A DNA stretch of 5,261 nucleotides from Cypionkella sp. (lineage in GTDB: Bacteria > Pseudomonadota > Alphaproteobacteria > Rhodobacterales > Rhodobacteraceae): assembly GCA_018063485.1 (NCBI GenBank), contig JAGPBG010000190.1, positions 1 through 5,261 on the forward strand. Reading direction: 5' to 3'. Under the pieces are notes generated by a model. It ran no database searches. It saw only the letters and a program-made list of their open reading frames with translations, and had not been told where the DNA came from. Shown here one piece after another: positions 1 to 5,261 of the stretch (its first letter is position 1; the number at the start of each line of letters is the position of its first letter). The position numbers and the translations under genes were made by a program.

Positions 1-94
1 GGGTAAAGCCGGTCGGGCCCTGATCGGCAATCAGATCAAGGGCTGCATCGACCAGCGCCTGGCGCAGGTTGCCATGATGATAGCCGCGTTTCAC
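1..94 (-). CDS. TetR-family transcriptional regulator, N-terminal fragment cut by the window edge
   Basis: Thirty-one codons are visible, beginning [14 protein letters not shown] and continuing through [16 protein letters not shown]. This is the first helix and following turn of a TetR N-terminal DNA-binding domain; the RGYHHGNLR opening and the A-L-x-L-I-x-x-x-G-P pattern are typical of the family. The helix-turn-helix itself and the ligand domain lie beyond base 1. The start is taken as GTG at 94-92, because the tyrosine-histidine-histidine opening normally sits a few residues from the start and an in-frame TAA lies not far upstream. An AAGG sequence eight bases before the GTG can serve as ribosome binding site. 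The GTG shares four bases (GTGA) with the ppk2 stop, so translation is probably coupled to ppk2. TetR proteins usually repress and often control their own operon; the ligand here is unknown. Confidence 0.85.
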   Translation of the reverse strand, partial: MKRGYHHGNLRQALVDAALDLIADQGPTGFT

Positions 95-963
95 TTCCTG
101 GGCCTTAGGCCCGGTCCGCCGCAGATCTTATCGTCAATCTTGCCGATCAGCCTGGCGTCTTTGCCCTTGTACTCGATTGAGGTCAGCACCTTTTGCACCG
201 CCGCCAGCCGTGCGCGTTTCTTGTCATCCGACAGGATCACCGTCCAAGGGGCGTAGACGAAATTCGATTTCTCCATCGTCTCGTCAATGACGGCGGTGTA
301 TTCATCCCATTTCGGCAAGCCATCAATGTCGATGGAAGAGAGTTTCCACTGTTTCAGCGGGTCTTTCTCGCGATCAAGGAAGCGTCGAAGCTGCGCCGGG
401 CGGCTGACCTCAAGCCAGATCTTGACCAGAATGATCCCCTCATCAACGATCATCTTTTCAAACGCGGGCAGTTGGTCGAAGAATTTCGCGCGCTGCGCAT
501 CGGTACAAAAGCCGAACACCTTTTCAATCATTGCGCGGTTATACCAGGAACGGTCAAAGATCGCGATTTCGCCCCTAGCGGGGAGCCAATCGACATAGCG
601 CTGGAAATACCATTGCGCGGATTCGCGGTCGGTGGGTTTTGCAAGCGCCACCACATTGGCAACCCTTGGGTTCAGGTTCTGATGCAGCGCCGAAATCGTG
701 CCGCCCTTGCCCGAGGCATCGCGGCCCTCGAACACCACAACCATGCGCTTGCCGGTGTCGTGCAGATCGGCCTGCATCCGCACCAGTTGCACCTGCAACG
801 GCTCCATCGCGGTGTCGAACTCCTTGCCTTTGATTTCTTCATCATAGGGAAAGTTCTTTGACAGGATCTCGTTCTTGTCGGCCTTCTCGATGATCTTTCG
901 CACCTCTTTTGGTGCTCCTTCAGCATAATAGCGGCTGATTGCTCCATCAAATGGCAGGTCCAT
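91..963 (-). CDS. ppk2: Polyphosphate kinase 2 (PPK2 family)
   Basis: This 290-residue protein is a PPK2, which moves phosphate between polyphosphate and nucleotides (mainly polyP plus NDP to NTP in class I) in the cytoplasm. Seen in the sequence: a Walker A loop GRDASGKGG at residues 80-88 (Lys86), the Walker B region IFDRSWYNR at 135-143, the conserved WLPARGE just before it, and an Arg/Lys-rich lid around [15 protein letters not shown] (193-207). The end of the domain reads [16 protein letters not shown] (238-253). The N-terminus [13 protein letters not shown] is the usual opening of the single-domain form, and the length fits. The ATG at 963-961 has AAGGAAG six bases upstream (970-976). 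The stop overlaps the start of a TetR gene by four bases. Class I and nucleotide preference are inferred from overall similarity; catalysis was not tested. Confidence 0.95.
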   Translation of the reverse strand: MDLPFDGAISRYYAEGAPKEVRKIIEKADKNEILSKNFPYDEEIKGKEFDTAMEPLQVQLVRMQADLHDTGKRMVVVFEGRDASGKGGTISALHQNLNPRVANVVALAKPTDRESAQWYFQRYVDWLPARGEIAIFDRSWYNRAMIEKVFGFCTDAQRAKFFDQLPAFEKMIVDEGIILVKIWLEVSRPAQLRRFLDREKDPLKQWKLSSIDIDGLPKWDEYTAVIDETMEKSNFVYAPWTVILSDDKKRARLAAVQKVLTSIEYKGKDARLIGKIDDKICGGPGLRPRK

Positions 964-987
964 GGTTTGCTTCCTTGGTTTTGCCTT

Positions 988-1015
988 ACTATGGCGATTG
1001 CACAGGCCAGCGCAA
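988..1015 (-). promoter_or_regulatory. Possible ppk2 promoter
   Basis: Read on the minus strand, TTGCGC (1015-1010) and CATAGT (993-988) are separated by 16 bases. This is a weak match to the sigma-70 consensus (three and four of six). It would start transcription some 17 bases before the ppk2 ATG, leaving room for the AAGGAAG ribosome binding site. Alphaproteobacterial promoters are often poor in consensus, so this is only a candidate; ppk2 could also be read from metA across the 98-base gap. Confidence 0.3.
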
Positions 1016-1016
1016 T
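997..1016. promoter_or_regulatory. Candidate operator: 20-bp imperfect palindrome before ppk2-tetR
   Basis: The 20 bases starting ATTGC and ending GCAAT are symmetric at eight of ten half-site positions (outer five perfect, then mismatch, match, mismatch, and two matches at the centre). They cover the spacer and -35 element of the proposed ppk2 promoter. The size and place suit a TetR-type operator, and a TetR gene is cotranscribed downstream. Binding by that protein is inference. The same bases also take part in the proposed RNA stem, so the symmetry may have another cause. Confidence 0.3.
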
Positions 1017-1061
1017 GCGGCGCGGGGCGGCCCTGTACAAAGCCGCGACATCAAACCAAGG

Positions 1062-1985
1062 CTAACACCCGATCTGAGCCAGATCATAAGGCGTGCTTTG
1101 GTAAATCTCGTTGATCCAGTTGCCGTAAAGCAGATGCGCGTGGCTGCGCCAGCGATTCAGCGGCGCAAGCGCAGGGTTGTCGTCGGGATAATAATTGTCG
1201 GGAACATTGATCGGTGTGCCAGCCGCAACATCGCGGTCATATTCCTGTTTCAACGTGTCGCTGTCATATTCGAAATGATTGAAGATATAAAGCGCGCGGT
1301 GGCCTGGGTCTTCCACCAGACAGGGGCCAACCTGATCACTGCCAAGCAGGGTTTTCAACCCCTTGGCCGCGTCAATCTCGGCCTGTTTCATTTCGGTCCA
1401 GCGCGACACCGGGATCACGAAATCATCTGAGAACCCGCGCAGATAGGGCGAGGTGGGGGCAAGGTTACGGTGGCGAAAGCAGCCGAATGCCTTGTGATCC
1501 AGCATGTGTTTTTTCACACCATGGAAATAATTTATCATCGCCATGCCACCCCAGCAAACCCCAAAGGTTGAATGGACATGGCTTTGCGTCCAGTCCATCA
1601 CCCGCGTCAGCTCGGGCCAGTAGGTGACCTCATCAAACGCCAGATGCTCGATCGGGGCGCCGGTGATGATCAATCCGTCGAACTTTTCGCCCGAGGCGGC
1701 CACATCGGCAAAGGGTCGATAGAACGCCTCCATATGCTCGGCGGCGGTGTTCTTGGTCAGATGTTCGGTCATGCGGATCAGCGACAGATCAATCTGCAAC
1801 GGCGTCGCGCCAATCAGGCGGGCAAACTGGTTCTCGGTCTGGATCTTCTTTGGCATCAGGTTCAAAAGCGCAATCCGCAAGGGGCGGATTTCCTGGCTTT
1901 GTGCCCGCTCTGGCGACATCACCATGACGCCCTCGTTCGAAAGAACGTCAAAAGCGGGCAGGGTGGTGGGCAGGGTGATGGGCAT
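1062..1985 (-). CDS. metA: Homoserine O-acyltransferase MetA, probably acetyl-CoA-specific
   Basis: This 307-residue cytoplasmic enzyme of the MetA family (class I glutamine-amidotransferase-like fold) activates homoserine by O-acylation, the committed step of methionine synthesis. Visible landmarks: the opening [15 protein letters not shown], the [14 protein letters not shown] block (41-54) with the oxyanion lysine Lys47, the nucleophile Cys144 in GVCWGG, and the His237/Glu239 pair in NHFEYD. The C-terminal [15 protein letters not shown] (279-293) is also conserved. Position 113, in [12 protein letters not shown], is Glu. In this family the equivalent residue (111 in E. coli and Bacillus numbering) is Gly in succinyl-transferases and Glu in acetyl-transferases, so O-acetylhomoserine is the likely product despite the usual succinyltransferase label. 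AGGA lies eight bases before the ATG. The gene starts 15 bases after the ATPase gene ends, which suggests one transcript. No SAM riboswitch is recognisable in that short gap. Confidence 0.95.
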   Translation of the reverse strand: MPITLPTTLPAFDVLSNEGVMVMSPERAQSQEIRPLRIALLNLMPKKIQTENQFARLIGATPLQIDLSLIRMTEHLTKNTAAEHMEAFYRPFADVAASGEKFDGLIITGAPIEHLAFDEVTYWPELTRVMDWTQSHVHSTFGVCWGGMAMINYFHGVKKHMLDHKAFGCFRHRNLAPTSPYLRGFSDDFVIPVSRWTEMKQAEIDAAKGLKTLLGSDQVGPCLVEDPGHRALYIFNHFEYDSDTLKQEYDRDVAAGTPINVPDNYYPDDNPALAPLNRWRSHAHLLYGNWINEIYQSTPYDLAQIGC

Positions 1986-2000
1986 TTCATGCGTCCTGAA

Positions 2001-2855
2001 TTAACGGTCGATGGCGGTGGCGATAAGGGTGTCGAAGTCTGCGCGGCTCTTGACGGCGGCCACCTCTTGCGCCGAAACGGTCACGCCCCAACGCGCCATG
2101 GCGGCGTAGCGCGGTACACGATGTTCGAGCAGACGGGCGTAGCCAAAGCGCAGGAAAGCGTCCGGGTCCACCTGATCGGCGGGTTTGCCTTGCTGGGTCA
2201 GATATTCCGCCCATATGGTTTGCAGAAAATCGGGCTGATAATACATTGGCTTGGGTGCGCGATCAAAGCGGCGGATCAATTCGGCCCGGTGTTCCGGCGA
2301 GCCTTGGATCCAGACCGGCAGCAGATGGCTGGACAATGCCGTCATCACCGGATCGGATGGGTCATCGGCATTGACCACCTCGCAGATCGACCCGGAGGTA
2401 TCGCAAACAAAGTTCTCATAGCCATAAAGGCCGCGCGCGCGTTCGATGAACCTCGGCGCATCAAGCATTGCGGCCACTTCGGCCTCACGGTGCTGCGACT
2501 GGCGGCGACAGTATTCGGCAAATTCCACACCACCCCGCGCCGGATCGCCCGGTTTGCTCAGATAGGTGGAGAGCGGGGCAAGATTGTCAAAGGTGATATT
2601 GGACGCGATATACACGGAATCGGTCAGCAACAACTCGCGCAGCAGCGGCACTTTCATCGCCTCGCGTTTGAAATTATCGGCGATGTATTCGCCCATATAG
2701 CGGGTGCCGATCCGGTAATCGACCGAGTAGTGAAACCAGTTGCCGGCGGCGCGCAGCATGGTCGACAGATAGGTCTTGCCAAGACCGGACATGCCAAACA
2801 GCATCACCCGCTTTTGCGGGGAGTCCCTGAAATCCTGACCCGAAGAATAGAGCAT
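2001..2855 (-). CDS. Uncharacterised P-loop ATPase/kinase-like protein
   Basis: The protein (284 residues from the chosen start) carries a Walker A loop GMSGLGKT at residues 21-28, directly after a short strand RVMLF. A possible Walker B-like strand with acidic end, NFVCDTSG, lies at 148-155. After the P-loop, WFHYSVDYRIGTRYMGE (40-56) is placed like the substrate region of small-molecule P-loop kinases, but no family function can be claimed. The C-terminal half has KPMYYQPDFL (202-211) and is rich in Arg. I recognise it as a protein conserved in Rhodobacterales and usually labelled only ATPase. The ATG at 2855-2853 is preferred because AAAAGGA (2864-2870) lies eight bases upstream. An in-frame ATG at 2924 would add 23 residues of low-complexity sequence and begins just after a terminator U-tract. 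There is no signal peptide or membrane span. It is 15 bases upstream of metA, probably in one operon; a link to methionine metabolism is only suggested by that. Confidence 0.85.
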   Translation of the reverse strand: MLYSSGQDFRDSPQKRVMLFGMSGLGKTYLSTMLRAAGNWFHYSVDYRIGTRYMGEYIADNFKREAMKVPLLRELLLTDSVYIASNITFDNLAPLSTYLSKPGDPARGGVEFAEYCRRQSQHREAEVAAMLDAPRFIERARGLYGYENFVCDTSGSICEVVNADDPSDPVMTALSSHLLPVWIQGSPEHRAELIRRFDRAPKPMYYQPDFLQTIWAEYLTQQGKPADQVDPDAFLRFGYARLLEHRVPRYAAMARWGVTVSAQEVAAVKSRADFDTLIATAIDR

Positions 2856-2926
2856 CGGCACGGTCCTTTTGCTGGCTGACGCCTTGTTAACCGGGACCGC
2901 CGGGGATTTCACGCGGAAAATCAATG

Positions 2927-2954
2927 AAAAAGGCCCCGCATGTTCTGCGGGGCC
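2927..2954 (-). terminator. Intrinsic terminator of the FadL-like porin gene
   Basis: A perfect nine-pair GC-rich stem, GGCCCCGCA (2932-2940) with TGCGGGGCC (2946-2954), closes a five-base loop. On the minus-strand transcript it is followed by five U (2931-2927). It lies 21 bases beyond the porin stop. On the plus strand the tail is not T-rich, so it acts for the porin only. It separates the porin from the ATPase-metA unit. Confidence 0.9.
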
Positions 2955-2975
2955 CTTCCTGCAATGGGGCAGTGA

Positions 2976-4091
2976 TCAGAACGAATAGCCGATCTTGATG
3001 CCAACACCCACGGCCGAGTTGCCTTCGAACACGCCCGAAGCAATCGCTCCGTTCAGGGTGGTTTGCGCAGTGCCGATCTCGACATAGGAAATCCCGCCCG
3101 AGATCTTCATGTTGTCCTTGGTGTAGGAAACGCCAATGGTCAGGCTTTTCTTGCCATCGGTCGGGCCAAGGTTCGAGGCATAACCGCCCACCTGATCCTC
3201 AAACCCGATGGATACCGCGCCAGACCAGTTTTCATTGAAACGGCGACCGACACCCAAGGTGTAGGTGACAGTATCGCTGTCATAGGAAACCAAGGGCGAT
3301 GGCGGGGTGTAATAGGTCGGGTCGATCACGTAATTTGACCAATCAACCCAGCGGATCGAGCCAAAGACCAGCGTATCCTTGGCAACTCCGGACTGGAATT
3401 CGAGATTGACGCTTTGCGGCGACTCGACGGTGGTAGTGCCGGCCAGATCAACGCCACCGGTCAGGGCGCTGCGCTCTACGGTGTCGAAATCATGCGAGAT
3501 TTTCGAGTTGTAGGTCAAAGCCACCCGCAGGGCGATTTCCGGCTTTTCGTAAGCCACCCCAACCAGATAGCCCACATCTCCCACAGTGTTCGAATCAACT
3601 GTATAGCCACCGCCGGGAATGAACGGCACGGTGGCAGAGGCCGACATGGTTTCATAGCGCAAGCCGCCATAGATCGAGACATTGCTCGGCATACGGTATT
3701 TCAGCACCGCCGTCGTTGCCATTGTCGACAGGTCCGCGGTTGACCCTGCCGCATAGTAGACAGCAGGTGGCACAGCCAGAACCGGATAATCCACATTGGC
3801 CCCGAAAGGCTGATCGAGGATGACCGCAAGATCGAGAGTATCACTCAGCCTGGTTTTTACCGCCAGACCGATCTGATTGTAGTTGCCGGCCATATCACCC
3901 GAAGCAAATCCGCCATAGGGGGCGGTTGCCACGCCCGACACATCCGGCGAAACCCGACCAAAGCTGAGTTCGGCATAATTGCCGGTCTCGAAGATCGCGA
4001 GGATGGATTGGCCAGAACGATCAATTCCACCCGCCTGTGAGGCGGTAGTGGTCAGCGCCAAGGCGCCCAGAATGGTCAGATGTTTCTTCAT
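2976..4091 (-). CDS. FadL/OmpP1-family outer-membrane transport protein
   Basis: A 371-residue beta-barrel precursor of the FadL type, which lets hydrophobic compounds such as long-chain fatty acids cross the outer membrane. A signal peptide is clear: MKKHL, a hydrophobic core LGALALTTTA, and a cleavage site after SQA at residue 20. The mature part is made of alternating amphipathic strands such as VSIYGGLRYETM, RVALTYNSKI, LVFGSIRWVDW and YTLGVGRRF. It ends in GIKIGYSF with the C-terminal Phe needed for Bam-dependent assembly. No lipobox is present. The length is a little under that of E. coli FadL and matches the short form I know from Rhodobacterales. The true substrate cannot be read from sequence. 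The ATG at 4091-4089 has AAGGGGA seven bases upstream (4099-4105). The gene stands alone, with its own terminator and a long upstream region carrying inverted repeats. Confidence 0.88.
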   Translation of the reverse strand: MKKHLTILGALALTTTASQAGGIDRSGQSILAIFETGNYAELSFGRVSPDVSGVATAPYGGFASGDMAGNYNQIGLAVKTRLSDTLDLAVILDQPFGANVDYPVLAVPPAVYYAAGSTADLSTMATTAVLKYRMPSNVSIYGGLRYETMSASATVPFIPGGGYTVDSNTVGDVGYLVGVAYEKPEIALRVALTYNSKISHDFDTVERSALTGGVDLAGTTTVESPQSVNLEFQSGVAKDTLVFGSIRWVDWSNYVIDPTYYTPPSPLVSYDSDTVTYTLGVGRRFNENWSGAVSIGFEDQVGGYASNLGPTDGKKSLTIGVSYTKDNMKISGGISYVEIGTAQTTLNGAIASGVFEGNSAVGVGIKIGYSF

Positions 4092-4191
4092 GTTTCTTTC
4101 CCCTTGTCCCTGCCCCTGACTGCCCGCTCGATTTGATGAAATTCGGGGTTTGCAGGGGATCTTGGATTCAAGCTGTCAGCGTGGGGGCGTG

Positions 4192-4227
4192 GCGTCAATC
4201 ACTGACGCGACGTCACGAATTTGTGAC
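4192..4227 (-). promoter_or_regulatory. Two adjacent inverted repeats upstream of the porin gene, with a possible -35 element
   Basis: GCGTCA-N5-TGACGC (4192-4208) and GTCAC-N6-GTGAC (4212-4227) are both perfect and only three bases apart. On the minus strand the first contains TTGACG (4198-4193), a good -35 match, about 100 bases before the porin ATG. The corresponding -10 region near 4175-4170 (CAGCTT) is poor. The arrangement suits an operator controlling the porin, but the regulator is unknown and the repeats resemble no site I can name with confidence. Confidence 0.3.
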
Positions 4228-4450
4228 CGCCATATTGTTGCTGTTGGGGCGAAGGACGCAAAACAGATCAAGCCAGACCCCGGCAAAGATCACCGCCGCG
4301 CCATGCAGAACCAAAGGTTCTGACAGGGGAAATGCACGCAATTGTGCAGCGAATGGCCCGGCAGTTCATATGCGCTGACCACATGCAGGCGGCCGAGGAA
4401 GGCGCGACCCCGATGATCAGGATGAACCCTGCCACGGAACGCGCCGTCAT
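4213..4450 (-). pseudogene. Possible frameshifted remnant of a small two-span membrane protein
   Basis: One minus-strand frame starts with ATG at 4450-4448 and reads MTARSVAGFILIIGVAPSSA, a likely membrane span, then becomes unlike protein. A second frame, open from 4365 to a TGA at 4215-4213, reads PLSEPLVLHGAAVIFAGVW followed by LDLFCVLRPNSNN, a second span with GC-rich third positions. Removing a single base near 4367 would join them into about 78 residues with two membrane segments. The second part somewhat resembles the last helix of small multidrug or EamA-type transporters, but this is too short to assign. No good ribosome binding site precedes the ATG. It may equally be chance open frame in GC-rich DNA. 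Confidence 0.22.
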
Positions 4451-4555
4451 GACATCAAGACTGTCATGGCGTGCAGCAACCTGCCGCCATGGCGGTAAAG
4501 GCGGCCTTCAGGGGAGGGCTGTCAGGCGGCATCAACTGGTCGCAGCAATGAGCGC

Positions 4556-5261
4556 TTATGGCTGAATCGTTTGCTCGAGCGGCGCATCGGCTCCGTCCAG
4601 ACGGTCAGCTTTCCGCAAGGATGGGAACATCCCGGCCCAGGCTCCGGTCACGATCATGGTGCCAATGCCGCCAAAAATAGCCGCTCCGACAGGGCCGATA
4701 AAACGCGAGGCCACGCCGGATTCGAACTCGCCCAATTCGTTGGAGCCAGAGATGAACAGACCCGAGACCGAGGACACCCGTCCGCGCATATGGTCGGGGG
4801 TGACGATTTGTACAAGGGTTTGGCGCACATAGACCGAGATCATGTCTGCCGCACCAAGCACTGCAAGGGCAGTGACAGACAGGTAGATGTTTTTCGACAG
4901 GCCAAATATCACAGTGGCCAACCCAAACGCCCCCACCGCCAGCAACATCCGCCGCCCCGCATGGCGTTTCAAAGGCCAGCGCGAGAGTGCTGCGGCCATG
5001 AGCAAAGCGCCAATGGCGGGGCCTGATCTCAGCAGGCCAAAGCCCTCGGGCCCGACATTGAGAATATCGGTGGCGAAAGCCGGCAGCAGAGCGGTCGCCC
5101 CGCCAAGCAGCACGGCAAAAAGATCTAGCGAGATCGCGCCAAACACGATCTTGTTTGGGTCCTCCCAGGTACCAATGACTTCACATTGGTCGTTCGCGAT
5201 ATCAACGCATTTCTGGCCAGGCGTCGGACAAATGCTCGCGCGGCCGCCATTCTTCGCTGCG
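4556..5261 (-). CDS. MFS transporter (MFS_3/EntS-like exporter), C-terminal half; 5' part beyond or disrupted at the window edge
   Basis: The frame is open from the right edge to the TAA at 4558-4556. Recognisable family sequence begins at NKIVFGAISLDLF (about 5155) and runs 199 residues to the end. It contains helices 7-12: GAISLDLFAVLLGGATALLP, then VGPEGFGLLRSGPAIGALL, then RRMLLAVGAFGLATVIFGLS, then YLSVTALAVLGAADMI. These are followed by the cytoplasmic VTPDHMRGRVSSVSGLF and the family-typical SNELGEFESGVASRFIGPVG. Such proteins expel small molecules by proton antiport; the substrate is unknown. Full members have about 400 residues and twelve spans. The ~35 codons between 5156 and the edge read as a Cys-rich, non-hydrophobic stretch (for example SICPTPGQKCVDIAND) not expected in this family. 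A GTG at 5146-5144, with GGGAGGA thirteen bases upstream, could be a restart but would give only half a transporter. The gene may be broken here. Confidence 0.8.
   Translation of the reverse strand, partial: AAKNGGRASICPTPGQKCVDIANDQCEVIGTWEDPNKIVFGAISLDLFAVLLGGATALLPAFATDILNVGPEGFGLLRSGPAIGALLMAAALSRWPLKRHAGRRMLLAVGAFGLATVIFGLSKNIYLSVTALAVLGAADMISVYVRQTLVQIVTPDHMRGRVSSVSGLFISGSNELGEFESGVASRFIGPVGAAIFGGIGTMIVTGAWAGMFPSLRKADRLDGADAPLEQTIQP
5171..5190. repeat. Perfect 7-6-7 inverted repeat next to the MFS similarity break
   Basis: ACCAATG (5171-5177) and CATTGGT (5184-5190) are perfect complements around a six-base centre. The element sits within the stretch that does not match the MFS family, about 15 bases from the point where similarity resumes. 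It could be an operator, a hairpin or part of a mobile or dispersed repeat; nothing in the window decides between these. Confidence 0.45.

Larger units (their letters stand above)
973..1061. repeat. Nested inverted repeats filling the metA-ppk2 gap
   Basis: Outer arms CCTTGGTTT (973-981) and AAACCAAGG (1053-1061) are perfect 9-base complements enclosing about 71 bases. Inside lies a second pair, 999-1008 with 1029-1039, about nine pairs including one G-U on the transcript and one bulged base. On the minus-strand transcript the left arm follows the metA stop directly, while the right arm overlaps the ppk2 Shine-Dalgarno (970-976). No T-run follows either stem, so it does not look like an intrinsic terminator. 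A fold that hides the ppk2 ribosome binding site on read-through RNA is an inference. Confidence 0.4.
4092..4555. other. 464-base gap between the MFS and porin genes without an intact gene
   Basis: Bases 4092-4200 are the porin leader: ribosome binding site, then a plain stretch up to the inverted repeats at 4192-4227. Bases 4213-4450 hold short hydrophobic frames on the minus strand, described separately. Between 4442 and 4471 is an imperfect hairpin (ATGACA, 4449-4454, with TGTCAT, 4462-4467, plus four GC-rich pairs beyond a three-base bulge). At 4484-4495 is the uninterrupted palindrome CCGCCATGGCGG. Neither is followed by a T-run, so I cannot point to a standard terminator for the MFS gene. 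I see no tRNA or other known RNA. Confidence 0.6.

Noticed and set aside
193..861. Long plus-strand open frame of 222 codons opposite ppk2
   Set aside because: It is antisense to a gene with full PPK2 motifs and shows no recognisable domain; GC-rich coding DNA commonly leaves the opposite strand open.
1572..2879. Plus-strand open frame of 435 codons opposite metA and the ATPase gene
   Set aside because: It spans two recognised minus-strand genes and their junction, is rich in Arg, His and Gln as shadow frames are, and has no family resemblance.
2855..2924. Longer ATPase start at ATG 2924
   Set aside because: The extra 23 residues look untranslated, the start lies three bases after a terminator U-tract, and the internal ATG at 2855 has a well-placed AAAAGGA.
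2856..2930. SAM-II riboswitch upstream of the ATPase-metA unit
   Set aside because: SAM-II elements are known before metA in some alphaproteobacteria, but the conserved core and pseudoknot pattern are not found here; only a faint GCAAAAGG similarity exists, and it is the ATPase ribosome binding site.
4133..4378. Plus-strand open frame of 81 codons in the intergenic region
   Set aside because: No ribosome binding site, no family resemblance, and an Arg-, Cys- and Trp-scattered composition typical of chance frames.
4484..4495. Palindrome CCGCCATGGCGG as MFS terminator
   Set aside because: It has no loop and no following T-run, so it cannot form a standard intrinsic terminator.

Overview
The window looks like alphaproteobacterial chromosome, most likely Rhodobacterales (Roseobacter group). 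The inference rests on family-level similarity of four proteins to the forms I know from that group: the PPK2, the MetA, the FadL-like porin and the P-loop ATPase beginning MLYSSGQDF. Moderately high GC and GC-rich third codon positions agree. No species can be named from sequence alone. Every recognised gene lies on the minus strand, so transcription runs from high to low coordinates.

Layout in transcription order. (1) 5261-4556: C-terminal half of an MFS exporter entering from the right edge. Recognisable similarity stops near 5155, and the last ~105 bases at the edge do not look like an MFS gene. (2) 4555-4092: 464 bases without an intact gene. They hold the upstream region of the porin gene with two inverted repeats, and a possible frameshifted remnant of a small membrane protein. 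(3) 4091-2976: FadL-type outer-membrane transport protein, closed by a clear intrinsic terminator at 2954-2927. (4) 2855-2001: conserved but uncharacterised P-loop ATPase, followed after 15 bases by (5) 1985-1062: metA, whose residue 113 is Glu, pointing to acetyl-CoA rather than succinyl-CoA. (6) A 98-base gap with nested inverted repeats, a weak promoter-like pair and a 20-bp imperfect palindrome. (7) 963-91: ppk2, a class I-like polyphosphate kinase 2. (8) 94 to the left edge: the N-terminus of a TetR-family regulator that starts on GTG inside the ppk2 stop (GTGA overlap).

Two units stand out. ATPase-metA is probably one transcript started after the porin terminator. ppk2-tetR is a translationally coupled pair, so the regulator is made in step with the kinase and may control it; the palindrome at 997-1016 is a candidate operator. 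I found no CRISPR array, tRNA, rRNA or complete mobile element. I see no clearly new biological system. The most unusual places are the right-edge junction in the MFS gene, the structured metA-ppk2 gap and the disturbed small-membrane-protein frames at 4213-4450.
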